Under the pieces are notes generated by a model. It saw only the letters and a list, made by a program, of their open reading frames with translations. It did not search any database and was not told where the DNA came from. From Pseudomonas sputi (GTDB taxonomy: Bacteria > Pseudomonadota > Gammaproteobacteria > Pseudomonadales > Pseudomonadaceae), in NCBI RefSeq assembly GCF_021603585.1, contig NZ_BQHI01000011.1, positions 1 through 64,000 on the forward strand: 64,000 nt of DNA, written 5' to 3'. The translations under genes were made by a program, and so were the position numbers. How positions within the stretch are numbered: the first letter of the stretch is position 1; every line of letters begins with the position of its first letter. Of this stretch, positions 1-9,545 are shown piece after piece.

Positions 1-501
1 GAAGAACAGCGTCATGACGAAATCGAGGTAGCTGGTGATGTCGGTCATCATTTCCACGCCGGCCGGGGTGGCCGAGGCGAAGAACTTGAAGATCAGCGGG
101 AACACGAAGAAGTAGGCGAACGCCATGCCGGTGTAGAACAGCAGGATGCTGGAGATCAGCAACGGCACCGCGATACGCTTCTCGTGCTTGTACAGGCCGG
201 GTGCGATGAAGCCCCAGATCTGATGCAGGATCACCGGGATCGCCAGGAACAGCGAGACCATCATCGTCAGCTTCAGCGGCGTCAGGAACGGCGACGACAC
301 GTCGGTGGCGATCATCGTCGCGCCGGCCGGCAGGTATTCACGCAGCGGCGTCGAGACGAAGGTGTAGATCTGCTGGGTGAAGGCAAACAGCCCGGCGAAG
401 ATGATGAAGATCGCCGCCACGCAACGCAGCAGGCGGGTGCGCAACTCGGTGAGGTGCGAAACCAGCGGCATGTGCTGGTCGTTTTCGGGGAGATCGCTCA
501 T
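1..501 (-). CDS. tatC: Sec-independent translocase subunit TatC (3' part cut by window edge)
   Basis: Integral membrane receptor subunit of the twin-arginine translocase, which exports folded proteins across the inner membrane. The first 167 residues are present, of about 260 usual for the family. The N-terminus [20 protein letters not shown] has the conserved TatC start (short acidic lead, then SHLTELR). It is followed by hydrophobic segments at about residues 26-42, 75-95 and 108-140 and the family's [15 protein letters not shown] loop. The ATG overlaps the tatB stop by 4 nt (ATGA), so translation is probably coupled. It is the last visible gene of hisI-hisE-tatABC. The C-terminal membrane helices lie outside the window. 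Confidence 0.95.
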   Translation of the reverse strand, partial: MSDLPENDQHMPLVSHLTELRTRLLRCVAAIFIIFAGLFAFTQQIYTFVSTPLREYLPAGATMIATDVSSPFLTPLKLTMMVSLFLAIPVILHQIWGFIAPGLYKHEKRIAVPLLISSILLFYTGMAFAYFFVFPLIFKFFASATPAGVEMMTDITSYLDFVMTLFF

Positions 502-944
502 GGGGCTCGCGGCGGCTGAGTGGTGTCGTGAGGCGCTGGTGTGGTCGGCGCGGCGGTTTGGGCTACGTGTTCAACCGAGGCTGGCGCGACGACAGGCGCT
601 GATTCGGTTGGCGCTACAGCAGGTGCCGCTGGCGTTGGAGCGGCAGGGCTGTGAATCGTCTGCTCACCCACATGCTCGACCGGCGTCGGCTCCTGCTGAA
701 CCGGCGTGAAAATCTTCCGCGCCTCCTGTTCCAGCGACAGGATGTGCTCGTTGTGCAGTTGCCGACGGATTTCGTCGGCACCGATTTCACGCTCAACTTC
801 CTGTTTGATCGCGTTGAAGCTGCGCTTCAGCCGTCCGACCCACAGGCCGGCGGTGCGCGCAGCACCCGGCAGACGCTCGGGGCCCAGCACCAGCAGGGCA
901 ACGAGGCCGACGAGCAGCAGTTCAGAGAAGCTGATACCAAACAT
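498..944 (-). CDS. tatB: Sec-independent translocase subunit TatB
   Basis: TatB forms the twin-arginine signal-peptide receptor with TatC in the inner membrane. The 148-residue protein begins [20 protein letters not shown], the classic single N-terminal helix. This is followed by the GPERLP hinge and an amphipathic charged helix (about residues 22-75). The C-terminal half is a low-complexity Pro/Ala/Val/Thr tail, variable in this family. It lies 10 bp downstream of tatA and overlaps tatC by 4 nt, consistent with one tatABC message. Confidence 0.95.
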   Translation of the reverse strand: MFGISFSELLLVGLVALLVLGPERLPGAARTAGLWVGRLKRSFNAIKQEVEREIGADEIRRQLHNEHILSLEQEARKIFTPVQQEPTPVEHVGEQTIHSPAAPTPAAPAVAPTESAPVVAPASVEHVAQTAAPTTPAPHDTTQPPRAP

Positions 945-954
945 TCGTCAGTGC

Positions 955-1233
955 TCACACGTCTTTGCGGATCGGCTCTTCGACTTTCTGCGCCTGCACG
1001 TCGATGGTGTGCGGCGGGTTGGCCTGAGCGGTGGCTTGCGGCTGGACCGGTGGCACCGGTTGCGCAGGCGTGACGGTCGGATCGGCCGGTTTTTCGTCGT
1101 CGTTCATGGCTTTACGGAAGCCCTTGATCGATTCGCCAACGTCGGTGCCGAGGTTTTTCAGTTTCTTGGTACCGAACACCAGTACCACGACCACCAGGAT
1201 GACGATCCAGTGTTTCCAGTCAAAAATGCCCAT
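955..1233 (-). CDS. tatA: Sec-independent translocase subunit TatA
   Basis: TatA oligomerises to form the protein-conducting element of the Tat system. The start is set at the ATG giving [20 protein letters not shown] (92 aa), which matches TatA N-termini. A longer in-frame reading upstream only adds unrelated residues. A transmembrane helix at residues 8-20 is followed by the [20 protein letters not shown] amphipathic helix, a hallmark of the family, and a Pro/Gln/Ala-rich acidic tail. An AGAGGAACAG Shine-Dalgarno-like stretch sits just upstream. It is downstream of hisE by 25 bp. Confidence 0.95.
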   Translation of the reverse strand: MGIFDWKHWIVILVVVVLVFGTKKLKNLGTDVGESIKGFRKAMNDDEKPADPTVTPAQPVPPVQPQATAQANPPHTIDVQAQKVEEPIRKDV

Positions 1234-1258
1234 GTTGCTGTTCCTCTCTGATAGTTGT

Positions 1259-1591
1259 TCAGGTGGACGGACGCGAGGCTTTCTCGACGTGTCCGGACAG
1301 GCCGAAACGGCGATCCAGTTCATCCAGCACCGCCTGCGGATGCTGCCCCAGTTGGGCGAGCATGACCATGCTGTGAAACCACAGGTCGGCCGTCTCGTAG
1401 ATCACGTCGCTGCAGTCGCCGCTGACGGCGGCGTCCTTGGCGGCAATGATCGTTTCGACCGACTCTTCGCCGACCTTTTCCAGAATCTTGTTCAGACCCT
1501 TGTGGTACAGGCTGGCGACATACGAGCTGTCGGCGGCTGCGCCTTTGCGCTCCTCAAGTACCTGAGCAAGGCGGGTCAGGGTGTCACTCAT
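1259..1591 (-). CDS. hisE: phosphoribosyl-ATP pyrophosphatase HisE
   Basis: Hydrolyses phosphoribosyl-ATP to phosphoribosyl-AMP and pyrophosphate, the second step of histidine biosynthesis, in the cytosol. The 110-residue protein has the MazG-like all-alpha fold signature: [12 protein letters not shown] (about residues 35-46) with acidic metal ligands, and the [17 protein letters not shown] helix. As in other pseudomonads HisE and HisI are separate proteins rather than the enterobacterial fusion. The start overlaps the hisI stop by 8 nt, indicating translational coupling. Confidence 0.95.
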   Translation of the reverse strand: MSDTLTRLAQVLEERKGAAADSSYVASLYHKGLNKILEKVGEESVETIIAAKDAAVSGDCSDVIYETADLWFHSMVMLAQLGQHPQAVLDELDRRFGLSGHVEKASRPST

Positions 1592-1985
1592 GTTTGTGTC
1601 CTGCGGAATAGATGGCGTGCGGGTCTTTCAGGACCGGGTCGACCGTTTTCCAGTCGCCGTTTTCGAAGACGCGGTAGAAGCAGCTTTGACGGCCGGTATG
1701 GCAAGCGATGTCGCCGATCTGTTCGACCATCAGGATGATGACGTCGGCGTCGCAGTCCAGCCGCATTTCATGCAGCGTCTGTACGTGGCCGGACTCTTCG
1801 CCCTTGCGCCACAGCTTGCCACGGGAACGTGACCAATAGATGGCACGGTTTTCCGCGGCAGTCAGCTCCAGGGCTTCGCGGTTCATCCAGGCCATCATCA
1901 ATACGCGTCCGGTCTTGTGATCCTGGGCAATCGCCGGCACCAGGCCATCGGCGTCCCACTTGATCTCGTCCAGCCAGTTTTTCAT
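1584..1985 (-). CDS. hisI: phosphoribosyl-AMP cyclohydrolase HisI
   Basis: Opens the adenine ring of phosphoribosyl-AMP in histidine biosynthesis. It is a zinc- and magnesium-dependent cytosolic enzyme. The ATG chosen gives [20 protein letters not shown] (133 aa), the usual start, with GGAG about 8 nt upstream; an upstream ATG would add eight unsupported residues. The metal-binding residues are visible: the acidic LDCDADVI stretch (about residues 85-92) and the [15 protein letters not shown] cysteines near residues 104-118. It overlaps hisE by 8 nt. Confidence 0.94.
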   Translation of the reverse strand: MKNWLDEIKWDADGLVPAIAQDHKTGRVLMMAWMNREALELTAAENRAIYWSRSRGKLWRKGEESGHVQTLHEMRLDCDADVIILMVEQIGDIACHTGRQSCFYRVFENGDWKTVDPVLKDPHAIYSAGHKHE

Positions 1986-2065
1986 CTTCGACTCCGACAG
2001 CGAACCCACACTTCAATAGTCGGGTTCAGGCGTTGAAACAGTGTGCCAGCCGTTCACGGAACTGG

Positions 2066-3670
2066 CTATCGGCGAACGACCAGATACAAGCCGACGGCCA
2101 CCATGATCCCGGCGGGCCAATGCCCCAGTTCGTGCAACGGGCCACCGGCGGCGAGGATCGTACCGCCCGCCAGATGAGCGCTGCCGAGCAGGCGCAGGAA
2201 CCAGTCGTCCTTGCGTTTTTTCCACGGTTGTGGCGGGTCGTTGGCGTGGGGTTGGGACATCCGTTCGAGCAGGTCGCGGGCCATGTTGGCCAGGTGCGGC
2301 AGCTGTTCGAACTGGCTCTGGACGTTGCCGAGCAAGGCTTTGGGGCTGACACGCTCGCGCATCCAGCGTTCGAGGAACGGCTGCGCGGTGTTCCACAGAT
2401 CGAGGTCCGGGTACAGCTGACGGCCCAGGCCTTCGATGTTCAGCAGGGTCTTTTGCAGCAATACGAGTTGCGGCTGCACTTCCATGTTGAAGCGCCGCGC
2501 AGTCTGGAACAGGCGCATCAGCACCTGGCCAAATGAAATATCTTTTAATGGTTTTTCGAAGATCGGTTCGCACACGGTCCGGATCGCCGCTTCGAATTCG
2601 TTGAGCTTGGTTTCCGCCGGCACCCAGCCTGAATCGATGTGCAATTGCGCCACGCGGCGGTAGTCGCGTTTGAAGAAGGCGAACAGGTTGCGCGCCAGAT
2701 AATCCTGGTCTTCCGGGGTCAGGCTGCCGACGATGCCGCAGTCGATCGCGATGTACTGCGGGCTCCACGGGTTGACGGTGCTGACGAAGATGTTGCCCGG
2801 GTGCATGTCGGCGTGGAAGAAACTGTCGCGGAACACCTGGGTGAAGAAAATCTCCACGCCGCGTTCGGCAAGCATCTTCATGTCGGTGCGCTGGTCGGCG
2901 AGGGTCGCCAGATCGGTCACCTGAATCCCGTAGATGCGCTCCATCACCAGCACTTTCGGCCGGCACCAGTCCCAATAGACTTGTGGCACATACAACAGCG
3001 GCGAGCCTTCGAAGTTGCGCTTCAACTGGCTGGCGTTGGCCGCCTCGCGCAACAGGTCGAGTTCGTCGTAGATGGTTTTTTCGTAGTCGCTGACCACGTC
3101 CACCGGGTGCAGCAGACGGGCGTCGGCGGAGACCTTTTCGGCGGCGCGGGCGAGGATGAACAACCACGCCAGATCCTGAGCGATCACCGGTTTCAGGCCC
3201 GGGCGGATCACCTTGACCACCACTTCTTCGCCGGTCTTCAGTTGCGCGGCGTGTACCTGCGCCACCGAGGCCGAGGCCAGCGGCTCGACGTCAAAACGGC
3301 TGAACACTTCGCTGATCTTCTTGCCCAGTTGCTCTTCGATCAGCTTGACCGACAGCTGCGAATCGAACGGCGGCACGCGATCCTGCAACCGCATCAGCTC
3401 ATCGGCGATGTCTTCCGGCAGCAGGTCGCGGCGGGTCGAGAGGATCTGCCCGAACTTGATGAAAATCGGCCCCAGGTCCTGCAACGCCAGGCGCAGGCGT
3501 GCCCCACGGCTGAGCTCCAGCGGTTTGCGCGGGAACCAGCGCCACGGCAGGACGTAGCGCAGCGCCAGCAGGAACCACGGCAAAGGCAGATCGAACAGCA
3601 GGTCATCGAGGCGGTAGCGGATCACGACGCGCTGGATGCGCAACAGACGGCGGACGGCGAGCAGCTTCAT
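2066..3670 (-). CDS. ubiB: ubiquinone biosynthesis regulatory kinase-like protein UbiB
   Basis: Atypical ABC1/ADCK-family kinase-like ATPase needed for coenzyme Q biosynthesis, anchored in the inner membrane. The 534-residue length is normal. The family-specific KFGQ motif is at residues 72-75. The alanine-rich nucleotide loop ([12 protein letters not shown]) is near 132-143, and the FHADMHPGN catalytic-loop motif near 287. Two hydrophobic segments close the C-terminus (LGSAHLAGG.., [15 protein letters not shown]). The start overlaps the ubiJ stop by 4 nt, in the ubiE-ubiJ-ubiB order usual for Gammaproteobacteria. Confidence 0.95.
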   Translation of the reverse strand: MKLLAVRRLLRIQRVVIRYRLDDLLFDLPLPWFLLALRYVLPWRWFPRKPLELSRGARLRLALQDLGPIFIKFGQILSTRRDLLPEDIADELMRLQDRVPPFDSQLSVKLIEEQLGKKISEVFSRFDVEPLASASVAQVHAAQLKTGEEVVVKVIRPGLKPVIAQDLAWLFILARAAEKVSADARLLHPVDVVSDYEKTIYDELDLLREAANASQLKRNFEGSPLLYVPQVYWDWCRPKVLVMERIYGIQVTDLATLADQRTDMKMLAERGVEIFFTQVFRDSFFHADMHPGNIFVSTVNPWSPQYIAIDCGIVGSLTPEDQDYLARNLFAFFKRDYRRVAQLHIDSGWVPAETKLNEFEAAIRTVCEPIFEKPLKDISFGQVLMRLFQTARRFNMEVQPQLVLLQKTLLNIEGLGRQLYPDLDLWNTAQPFLERWMRERVSPKALLGNVQSQFEQLPHLANMARDLLERMSQPHANDPPQPWKKRKDDWFLRLLGSAHLAGGTILAAGGPLHELGHWPAGIMVAVGLYLVVRR

Positions 3671-4290
3671 GCGTTATCGCTTGGGTCGAGGGATCGGGAA
3701 AGGCGCTCGAAGCGCGCCTCGAGACGTTCCAGATCGAGTTTGATCCGGTCCAGTTCGCTGAAGCGGGCTTCGGCTTCGCGCTGCCCGACGAGGGTGCGCG
3801 ACTCTTCGGCCAGGTATTCGGCGAGGTTCTGGTTGAGGCTGGCAAATCCTTGTTGATACCAGCGGGCGCGGCTGCGCAGGTGACCGCCGACCAGTTGCGT
3901 GGCGACAGGTCCCAGCCAGCGCGAGAGTTCGTACTCCCAGTCCAGCTCCAGGTCCTGCAGCACGCCCGCCAGCTCCAGCAGCACGCCGCTGTCGCCGTCG
4001 AGTTCGACTTCCGGTGCGTGCAGCACCGCCGTCTTGTCCTTGCTCAGGGCCAGTTTCATCAGACTCGAGGCCGGGGCGCGCAGGGTGCAGTCGACGCCGG
4101 TTTCCCAATGGGATGACAGCATCAGGCCTTCGTCGCTCGGCAGGATGAACAGTTGCAGCGCCGGGCTGCGGCAATCCACGGCAATCACTTTGCCGGTCAG
4201 GTGGGCCAGTCGCGGCAGCGCCGTGCTGTCGAGACGCACCATGCGGTTCAGGCCGAGTTCGACGCTGGCCAGCAGCCCGGTCAGCAGCAT
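3667..4290 (-). CDS. ubiJ: ubiquinone biosynthesis accessory factor UbiJ (SCP2 domain)
   Basis: SCP2-fold lipid-binding protein that scaffolds the soluble Ubi complex for coenzyme Q assembly. The 207-residue protein has the N-terminal sterol-carrier-like beta/alpha domain (about residues 10-110) and a C-terminal coiled coil rich in Glu/Arg/Leu ([20 protein letters not shown] onward). Assignment rests on its position between ubiE and ubiB and on this domain layout. Its ATG coincides with the end of ubiE (1 nt shared), and it overlaps ubiB by 4 nt. Confidence 0.9.
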   Translation of the reverse strand: MLLTGLLASVELGLNRMVRLDSTALPRLAHLTGKVIAVDCRSPALQLFILPSDEGLMLSSHWETGVDCTLRAPASSLMKLALSKDKTAVLHAPEVELDGDSGVLLELAGVLQDLELDWEYELSRWLGPVATQLVGGHLRSRARWYQQGFASLNQNLAEYLAEESRTLVGQREAEARFSELDRIKLDLERLEARFERLSRSLDPSDNA

Positions 4291-5060
4291 CAGGGCTTGA
4301 TGCCGCGGTGCAGGGCGACGATGCCTGCGGTCATGTTGTGATAGGTCACGCGGTCGAAACCGGCGTCGACCATCATCGACTTCAGGGTTTCCTGATTCGG
4401 GTGCATGCGGATCGATTCGGCCAGGTAGCGATAGCTTTCCGAGTCGTTGGTGATCAGCTTGCCCATCAGCGGCATGAAGGCAAACGAGTAGGCGTCGTAG
4501 GCCTTGGACATCAGCGCATTGGTCGGTTTGGAGAATTCCAGCACCAGCAGGCGGCCGCCCGGCTTGAGCACGCGCAGCATCGAGCGCAGGGCGTCTTCTT
4601 TATGCGTCACGTTGCGCAGGCCGAAAGCGATGGTCACGCAGTCAAAGTGGTTGTCCGGGAACGGCAGCTTTTCAGCGTCGGCCTGGACGAACTCGACATT
4701 GCCGGACACGCCGACATCTAGCAGGCGGTCACGACCGACCTTGAGCATGGATTCGTTGATGTCGGCCAGCACCACCTGACCGGTCGGGCCGACCAGGTGC
4801 GAGAACTTCTTGGTCAGATCGCCCGTGCCGCCGGCGATGTCCAGCACGCGGTTGCCGGCGCGCACGCCCGACAGTTCGATCGCGAAACGCTTCCACAGAC
4901 GGTGCATGCCGCCCGACAGAAGGTCGTTCATCAGGTCGTACTTGGCGGCCACGGAGTGGAACACCTCAGCGACTTTTTCCGCTTTCTGGCTTTCCGGAAC
5001 GTTTTTGAAGCCGAAGTGAGTGGTGGGTTCGGCATCGCTGCCTTTGCGCTGATCAGTCAT
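4290..5060 (-). CDS. ubiE: ubiquinone/menaquinone C-methyltransferase UbiE
   Basis: SAM-dependent C-methyltransferase acting on the demethoxy-benzoquinol intermediate of ubiquinone biosynthesis. The 256-aa form starting [20 protein letters not shown] is chosen. The open frame continues 44 codons upstream but those residues are unrelated to the family. Motif [13 protein letters not shown] (about residues 69-80) and the family signature around [20 protein letters not shown] are visible. It begins the ubiE-ubiJ-ubiB operon. Confidence 0.96.
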   Translation of the reverse strand: MTDQRKGSDAEPTTHFGFKNVPESQKAEKVAEVFHSVAAKYDLMNDLLSGGMHRLWKRFAIELSGVRAGNRVLDIAGGTGDLTKKFSHLVGPTGQVVLADINESMLKVGRDRLLDVGVSGNVEFVQADAEKLPFPDNHFDCVTIAFGLRNVTHKEDALRSMLRVLKPGGRLLVLEFSKPTNALMSKAYDAYSFAFMPLMGKLITNDSESYRYLAESIRMHPNQETLKSMMVDAGFDRVTYHNMTAGIVALHRGIKP

Positions 5061-5224
5061 ATCGCTGTCACCAAAAGAGAATGCGCGACATTCTAATCCC
5101 CAAGCCATGCTTTGTCTTGGAATGGCTAAAGGTAAGATGGGCAACCTTCGGGACGATTTGCCGCAGTGGCGGTCAAGATTCGTTGCAGGCATTCATAGCC
5201 CCATTCAAAAGCAGGAGTCATTCA

Positions 5225-5500
5225 ATGGCCCATATCAGTGTTGAGCGTGCCCACAGCCTGGGCAAGGAAGCAGCCCGCGAGAAAGCCGACAAACTGGCGC
5301 AGAAACTCTCCGATCAATATGGCCTGGAGCCGCAGTGGTCGGGTGATGTCCTGAACCTCAAGCGGTCGGGCGTGAAGGGCGCGGTGCATGTGGCCGAGGA
5401 TTCGATCCGGGTCGACGTGGAACTGGGCCTGATGATGTCGGCCATGAGCGGCATGATCAAAGCCGAGATCGAAAAGGCGCTGGACAAAGCGCTGGTCTGA
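5225..5500 (+). CDS. polyhydroxyalkanoic acid system family protein (PHA granule-associated small protein)
   Basis: A 91-residue protein starting MAHISVERAHSLGKEAAREK. It matches the small family named for polyhydroxyalkanoate systems (PHA_gran_rgn) in layout: an N-terminal Lys/Glu-rich helix, a short beta region (YGLEPQWSGDVLNLKRSGVK), and a methionine-rich C-terminal helix. The ATG has AGGAG 8 nt upstream. It lies between ubiE and phaI and ends in a strong terminator. A role at the granule surface is inferred from family and location; its biochemical activity is not known to me. Confidence 0.8.
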   Translation: MAHISVERAHSLGKEAAREKADKLAQKLSDQYGLEPQWSGDVLNLKRSGVKGAVHVAEDSIRVDVELGLMMSAMSGMIKAEIEKALDKALV

Positions 5501-5510
5501 TCAGGACAAA

Positions 5511-5541
5511 ACGGGGAGCTTCGGGCTCCCCGTTTTTTTCT
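5511..5541 (+). terminator. intrinsic terminator after the small PHA-system gene
   Basis: A 9-bp GC-rich stem (ACGGGGAGC paired with GCTCCCCGT) with a short TTCGG-type loop, followed by seven T residues, 10 bp after the stop codon. Confidence 0.9.
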
Positions 5542-5661
5542 CGTGCACCTGCCTTTTATGTCAGTTGTTAGGGTGCCGTTTCTAATTTTTCTCCCTACTT
5601 TGTGCCTGAGCCCGACACTCGTCAGGGCAGTTCCTCAAATCTTCTGCGCGTGAGGTGCACC

Positions 5662-6084
5662 ATGGCCAAAGTCATTTTGAAGAAAAAAATCGACGCCTCG
5701 ACTTCTGCTCTGAGCGACGTCAAGTCCTATGCCCGCAAGATCTGGCTGGCAGGCCTGGGTGCCTACACCAAGGTCGGTCAGGAGGGCAGCGAGTACTTTC
5801 AGGAGTTGATCAAGGCTGGTCAAACTGTTGAAAAGAAAGGCAAAAAAGCCGTCACCGAAAAACTCGAAGCGGCCAACGCCGAGATCGATGAAGCCAAGAG
5901 CGAAGTCAGCTCTTTCAAAGGGCGTGTCGAAGTTCAGCTCGACAAGGTCGAGAAGGCGTTCGACACACGTGTCGCCAGTGCCTTGAATCGTATCGGCATT
6001 CCGTCTAAACATGACGTTGAGACACTCTCTGCTAAGCTCGATGAGCTGACGGCATTGCTCGAACGCGTCGCGCGTAAATCTTAA
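5662..6084 (+). CDS. phaI: phasin PhaI (PHA granule-associated protein)
   Basis: Phasin coating medium-chain-length PHA granules. The ATG used gives MAKVILKKKIDASTSALSDV (140 aa). It has the phasin core with RKIWLAGLGAY (about residues 26-36), shared almost word for word with the N-terminus of the neighbouring PhaF. The rest is long amphipathic helices with coiled-coil heptads (AANAEIDEAKSEVSSFKGRV) ending in a Leu-rich segment. PhaF follows 10 bp later, the phaI-phaF order typical of pseudomonads. They face the phaC1ZC2D genes. Confidence 0.93.
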   Translation: MAKVILKKKIDASTSALSDVKSYARKIWLAGLGAYTKVGQEGSEYFQELIKAGQTVEKKGKKAVTEKLEAANAEIDEAKSEVSSFKGRVEVQLDKVEKAFDTRVASALNRIGIPSKHDVETLSAKLDELTALLERVARKS

Positions 6085-6094
6085 GGAGAACGGG

Positions 6095-6961
6095 ATGGCT
6101 GGTAAAAAGAACACCGATAAAGAAGGCAGCTCGTGGATCGGAAAAGTCGAAGACTATTCCCGCAAGATCTGGCTGGCTGGTTTAGGCGTGTACTCGAAGA
6201 TCGACACTGACGGCAGCAAGCTCTTCGATACATTGGTCAAAGACGGCGAGAAAGCCGAGAAGCTCACCAAGGCTGCAGTAGGCAAGAAAGTCGATGCTGC
6301 CAAGGATTCTGCAAGCTCGGCAAAATCGCGCATCAGCGGCGTGAAAGATCGCGCGCTGGGCACCTGGGATCAACTGGAAGGGGCTTTCGACAAGCGCCTG
6401 AACAGTGCGATTTCGCGCCTGGGCGTACCGAGCCGCAATGAGGTGAAGGATCTGCACAAAAAGGTCGATACCCTGACCAAGCAGATCGAAAAACTCACCG
6501 GCCTGAAAGCTCAACCTGTCGCGGCGAAAACCGCAGCAGCCAAGCCTGCGGCCAAAACCGCTGCCAAGCCACTGGCTAAAGCCGCCGCCAAACCGGCCGC
6601 AAAACCAGCAGCCAAAACCGCTGCCGCCAAGCCTGCAGCGAAAGCCGCGGCCAAACCGGTTGCCGCCAAGGCTGCCGCCAAGCCAGCTGCAAAACCAGCC
6701 GCTAAAACTGCGGCCAAACCGGCCGCGAAAACCGCTGCCGCCAAACCCGCTGCCAAGCCTGCCACCAAACCGGCTGCGGCGAAAAAGCCTGCAGTGAAAA
6801 AACCGGCCGCGCCGAAAGCCGCTGCGCCGAAAGCTGCAGCACCAAAACCGGTGACCACACCGCAAGCATTGGCAAGCACGTCGAACTCCGCCTCGGCTCC
6901 AACCCCGGCGCCTGCTCCGACTGCTGCATCGACGCCGTCGACGCCAACCAGTCAGTCCTGA
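6095..6961 (+). CDS. phaF: PHA granule-associated protein PhaF (phasin with histone-like tail)
   Basis: Two-domain protein that binds PHA granules and DNA, helping granules segregate at cell division. Residues 1-140 form a phasin domain (RKIWLAGLGVY near residues 24-34) with a leucine-zipper-like end (VDTLTKQIEKLTGLKA). Residues 145-250 are a histone-H1-like tail of AAKPA-type repeats (Ala/Lys/Pro), highly basic. A Ser/Thr/Pro/Ala-rich end follows. The tail makes this stretch of DNA repetitive and GC-rich. It follows phaI by 10 bp and ends at a terminator. Confidence 0.95.
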   Translation: MAGKKNTDKEGSSWIGKVEDYSRKIWLAGLGVYSKIDTDGSKLFDTLVKDGEKAEKLTKAAVGKKVDAAKDSASSAKSRISGVKDRALGTWDQLEGAFDKRLNSAISRLGVPSRNEVKDLHKKVDTLTKQIEKLTGLKAQPVAAKTAAAKPAAKTAAKPLAKAAAKPAAKPAAKTAAAKPAAKAAAKPVAAKAAAKPAAKPAAKTAAKPAAKTAAAKPAAKPATKPAAAKKPAVKKPAAPKAAAPKAAAPKPVTTPQALASTSNSASAPTPAPAPTAASTPSTPTSQS

Positions 6962-6979
6962 TTTTTCAGGGCTCAAGAA

Positions 6980-7012
6980 AACGCCCGGCCTGTGAAGGTC
7001 GGGCGTTTTTGT
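6980..7012 (+). terminator. intrinsic terminator of phaI-phaF
   Basis: A stem of about 10 bp (ACGCCCGGCC with GGTCGGGCGT, one G-T pair) and a TGTGAA loop, followed by a T-rich tract, 20 bp after the phaF stop. Confidence 0.88.
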
Positions 7013-7061
7013 TTGGGCGATTTAGAAGTCGTCTCTCTCCCCAAAGGAGAGGGCTTTTCCG

Positions 7062-7682
7062 TTACTCCTGATCCTCGAGGTACTGCAAAGCCATCCTCTC
7101 TGTCGCCACCTTCACCGGCGGCAACAGATGCGGCGCCACCAGCATCATGATCTGGTACACCACCAGCCGCACTTCCCCTTCACGATCAAGAATCCGCTGA
7201 TAATCCAGCGAGAACAGCAACGTCATGGTGATCTGCTCCACCAGTTGCCCCAGTGCCTGGGTGTCGCTGACCAGTTGCCCCGACGCCTTCAGCCGAGCCA
7301 GCAATGAGGCCAGCGTACGCTTGAGTACATTGAGGAACTGGCGAATGCCCTTGGCCAGTTTCGGCAGGCGCCCGGCGAGGTTCGACAGGTCCTGGAACAG
7401 GAAACGATATTGCGCCAGCCGTTCGACGATCAGGTGCAGGAACAGCCAGTAATCCTCCGGCGCCAGTTCGACATCGGCGGGCGGGTCGAGCAGCGGGGCG
7501 AGGTCGTTCTGGAAACGCTCGAACAATCCGAGAATCAGCGGTTCCTTGCCGTGGAAGTGGTAGTAGAGGTTGCCGGGGCTGATCCCCATTTCATTGGCAA
7601 CCTCCATCGTGGAGACGTTCGGCTCGCCCTTTTCATTGAACAACTGCAGGGCACATTCGAGGATCCGTTCGCTTGTTTTCAT
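7062..7682 (-). CDS. phaD: TetR-family regulator PhaD
   Basis: Transcriptional regulator of the PHA genes. In P. putida PhaD activates the phaC1 and phaI promoters in response to a fatty-acid-derived ligand; that is family knowledge. Seen here are 206 residues with an N-terminal TetR helix-turn-helix (ILECALQLFNEKG ... MEVANEMGISPGNLYYHFHG, about residues 8-46) and an all-helical ligand-binding C-terminal domain. It follows phaC2 by 28 bp, last in phaC1-phaZ-phaC2-phaD. Confidence 0.93.
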   Translation of the reverse strand: MKTSERILECALQLFNEKGEPNVSTMEVANEMGISPGNLYYHFHGKEPLILGLFERFQNDLAPLLDPPADVELAPEDYWLFLHLIVERLAQYRFLFQDLSNLAGRLPKLAKGIRQFLNVLKRTLASLLARLKASGQLVSDTQALGQLVEQITMTLLFSLDYQRILDREGEVRLVVYQIMMLVAPHLLPPVKVATERMALQYLEDQE

Positions 7683-7710
7683 CCAGTCTTCTTAAAAGGG
7701 TTCGGGTCAG

Positions 7711-9393
7711 TCAGCGCACACGCACATAGGTACCGGGTGCCGCTTCCATCGGTGGATAATTGGCGTTGCCGAGGGTCATCTGGGTTTCGTGCAGGGTACC
7801 GGAGCGCTGCTGCACCCACTCCAGCCACTGCGGCCACCAGCTGCCGTCGACTTTCCTGGCGTCGTAGTACCAGGCGCGCGGATCACCGCTGAGCTTGCTG
7901 TTCTCGACGTAATGGGCTTTCGGGTTGCCCGGCGGGTTGAGAATGCTCTGCACGTGGCCGCTGTTGGACAGCACGAAGCGCCGCTCACCGCCCAGCAACA
8001 GCGTCGAGCGATACACCGCATCCCAGGGTGTGATGTGGTCGTTCATGCCGGCCACGCTGAAACTGTCGACCGTGACCTTCTGCAGGTCGATCGGCGTGCC
8101 GCACACTTCCAGGCCGCCCGGATGGGTCAACGGGTTGTGCTTGAAGAAGTCCAGAATGTCGCCGTGAAACGCGGCGGGCAGGCGGGTGCTGTCGTTGTTC
8201 CAGTAGAGGATGTCGAACGCCGGCGGCTCCTTGCCCAGCAGGTAGTTGTTGACGAAGTAACTCCAGATCAGGTCGTTGGGGCGCATCCAGGCAAACACCT
8301 TGGCCATGTCGCGGCCGTCCAGCACGCCTTTCTGATAGGAGCGCCGCTTGGCCGCTTCCAGGGTCTGTTCATCAGCAAACAGAGTGGCCGGGGTGTTCAT
8401 TTCACTGTCGAGCAGGCTCACCAGATAGGTGGCGCTGGAGACCCGCCGCAACTGCCGCTTGGCTTGCAGATGCCCCTGCAGCGCGGCGATGGTCAGCCCG
8501 CCTGCGCAGGCGCCCATCAGGTTGACCTCGCGGGCGCCGGTGATCGCCCGGCAGATGTTCATCGCTTCTTCCACGGCTTCGACGTAGGTCGACAGGCCCC
8601 ATTCGCGATGCCGTACATCCGGGTTGCGCCAGCTGATCATGAAGGTCTGCAAACCGTTTTTCAGGGCGAACTGGACGAAGCTGTTGCTCGGGCTGAGGTC
8701 GAAAATGTAGTACTTGTTGATTTGCGGCGGCACCACCAGCAGCGGTTTCGCATACTGTTTTTCGCTCATCGGCCGGTACTGGATCAGCTCGAGCATTTCG
8801 TTGCGAAACACCACTGACCCTGTGGTGGTGGCGACGGTCTTGCCGACTTCGAAAGCCTGTTTGGTCACCTGCCGGGGCAGACCGTCGTTGTGCAGCAGAT
8901 CATCGACCAGATGGCTCAGACCGCGCACCAGACTGTGGCCGCCGGAGTTGAACAGTTCCTTGACCGCCAGCGGATTGAGCAGGGTGTTGGAGGGCGCCAC
9001 GGCATCGTTGAGCAGGGTGAAGGCGAAGTGCGCGCGGGCGCGGTCGTCGTCGCTCATGCTGCTCTCGTCGATCCAGCTCTTGACCTGTTTCTGCCAGGCC
9101 AGATAAGCCTGAAGGCTGCGCCGATAGAACGGGTTCAGGCTCCACGCCGGATCGGCGAAACGGCTGTCCTGTGGATTGGTCGGATGCAGGGTTTCGCCGA
9201 GCAGCACGCGTCCGAGCGCGCCCCCCAGCTTCAAGGCGTGTTTTGCACTGTGGATCGGATTGCGCAGGCCGTGGGCCGCCACGCTGCGCAAGGTCGAGAT
9301 CAGATCGCGGCCACGCAGACCGGTCATGGCACTCTGTGCATTGATGAACACGGCGGGGCTGGGCACGACGCCCGTCGCTGGTTTGTCACGCAT
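7711..9393 (-). CDS. phaC2: class II poly(3-hydroxyalkanoate) polymerase PhaC2
   Basis: Polymerises medium-chain (R)-3-hydroxyacyl-CoA into PHA on granules. The 560 residues form an alpha/beta hydrolase fold. The lipase-like box is GACAGG with Cys at about residue 296 replacing Ser. The catalytic Asp is in the MNDHITPW motif, and the His in the NSGHVQSI motif. It is paralogous to PhaC1 along its whole length, sharing DPAWS.NP at 81-88, VPPQINK.Y and DGRDMAKVFAWMRPNDLIW-type blocks. It sits 152 bp downstream of phaZ. Confidence 0.96.
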   Translation of the reverse strand: MRDKPATGVVPSPAVFINAQSAMTGLRGRDLISTLRSVAAHGLRNPIHSAKHALKLGGALGRVLLGETLHPTNPQDSRFADPAWSLNPFYRRSLQAYLAWQKQVKSWIDESSMSDDDRARAHFAFTLLNDAVAPSNTLLNPLAVKELFNSGGHSLVRGLSHLVDDLLHNDGLPRQVTKQAFEVGKTVATTTGSVVFRNEMLELIQYRPMSEKQYAKPLLVVPPQINKYYIFDLSPSNSFVQFALKNGLQTFMISWRNPDVRHREWGLSTYVEAVEEAMNICRAITGAREVNLMGACAGGLTIAALQGHLQAKRQLRRVSSATYLVSLLDSEMNTPATLFADEQTLEAAKRRSYQKGVLDGRDMAKVFAWMRPNDLIWSYFVNNYLLGKEPPAFDILYWNNDSTRLPAAFHGDILDFFKHNPLTHPGGLEVCGTPIDLQKVTVDSFSVAGMNDHITPWDAVYRSTLLLGGERRFVLSNSGHVQSILNPPGNPKAHYVENSKLSGDPRAWYYDARKVDGSWWPQWLEWVQQRSGTLHETQMTLGNANYPPMEAAPGTYVRVR

Positions 9394-9545
9394 GACTCAA
9401 CACTCCTTCGTCTTCAGGCCAAAAACAAACACACCGAACCAGAACACCATAGACGCTGTTGCGGGTTGTTGCCTGCGCGGCGTCCTGCCACGCATGTTCA
9501 AAAAATACTGTGCAAGGAACTGTCCAGAAAACCGGGTCGGGACCG

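Noticed and set aside
2013-3167. 384-codon minus-strand frame overlapping ubiB out of phase
   Set aside because: Arg/Pro-rich frameshift reading of ubiB; the ubiB frame has all the motifs and the right length.
6520-6900. Repetitive GC-rich DNA resembling a satellite or CRISPR-like array
   Set aside because: It is the coding sequence for the AAKPA-type tail of PhaF. The repeats are irregular at DNA level and in frame, with no spacers.
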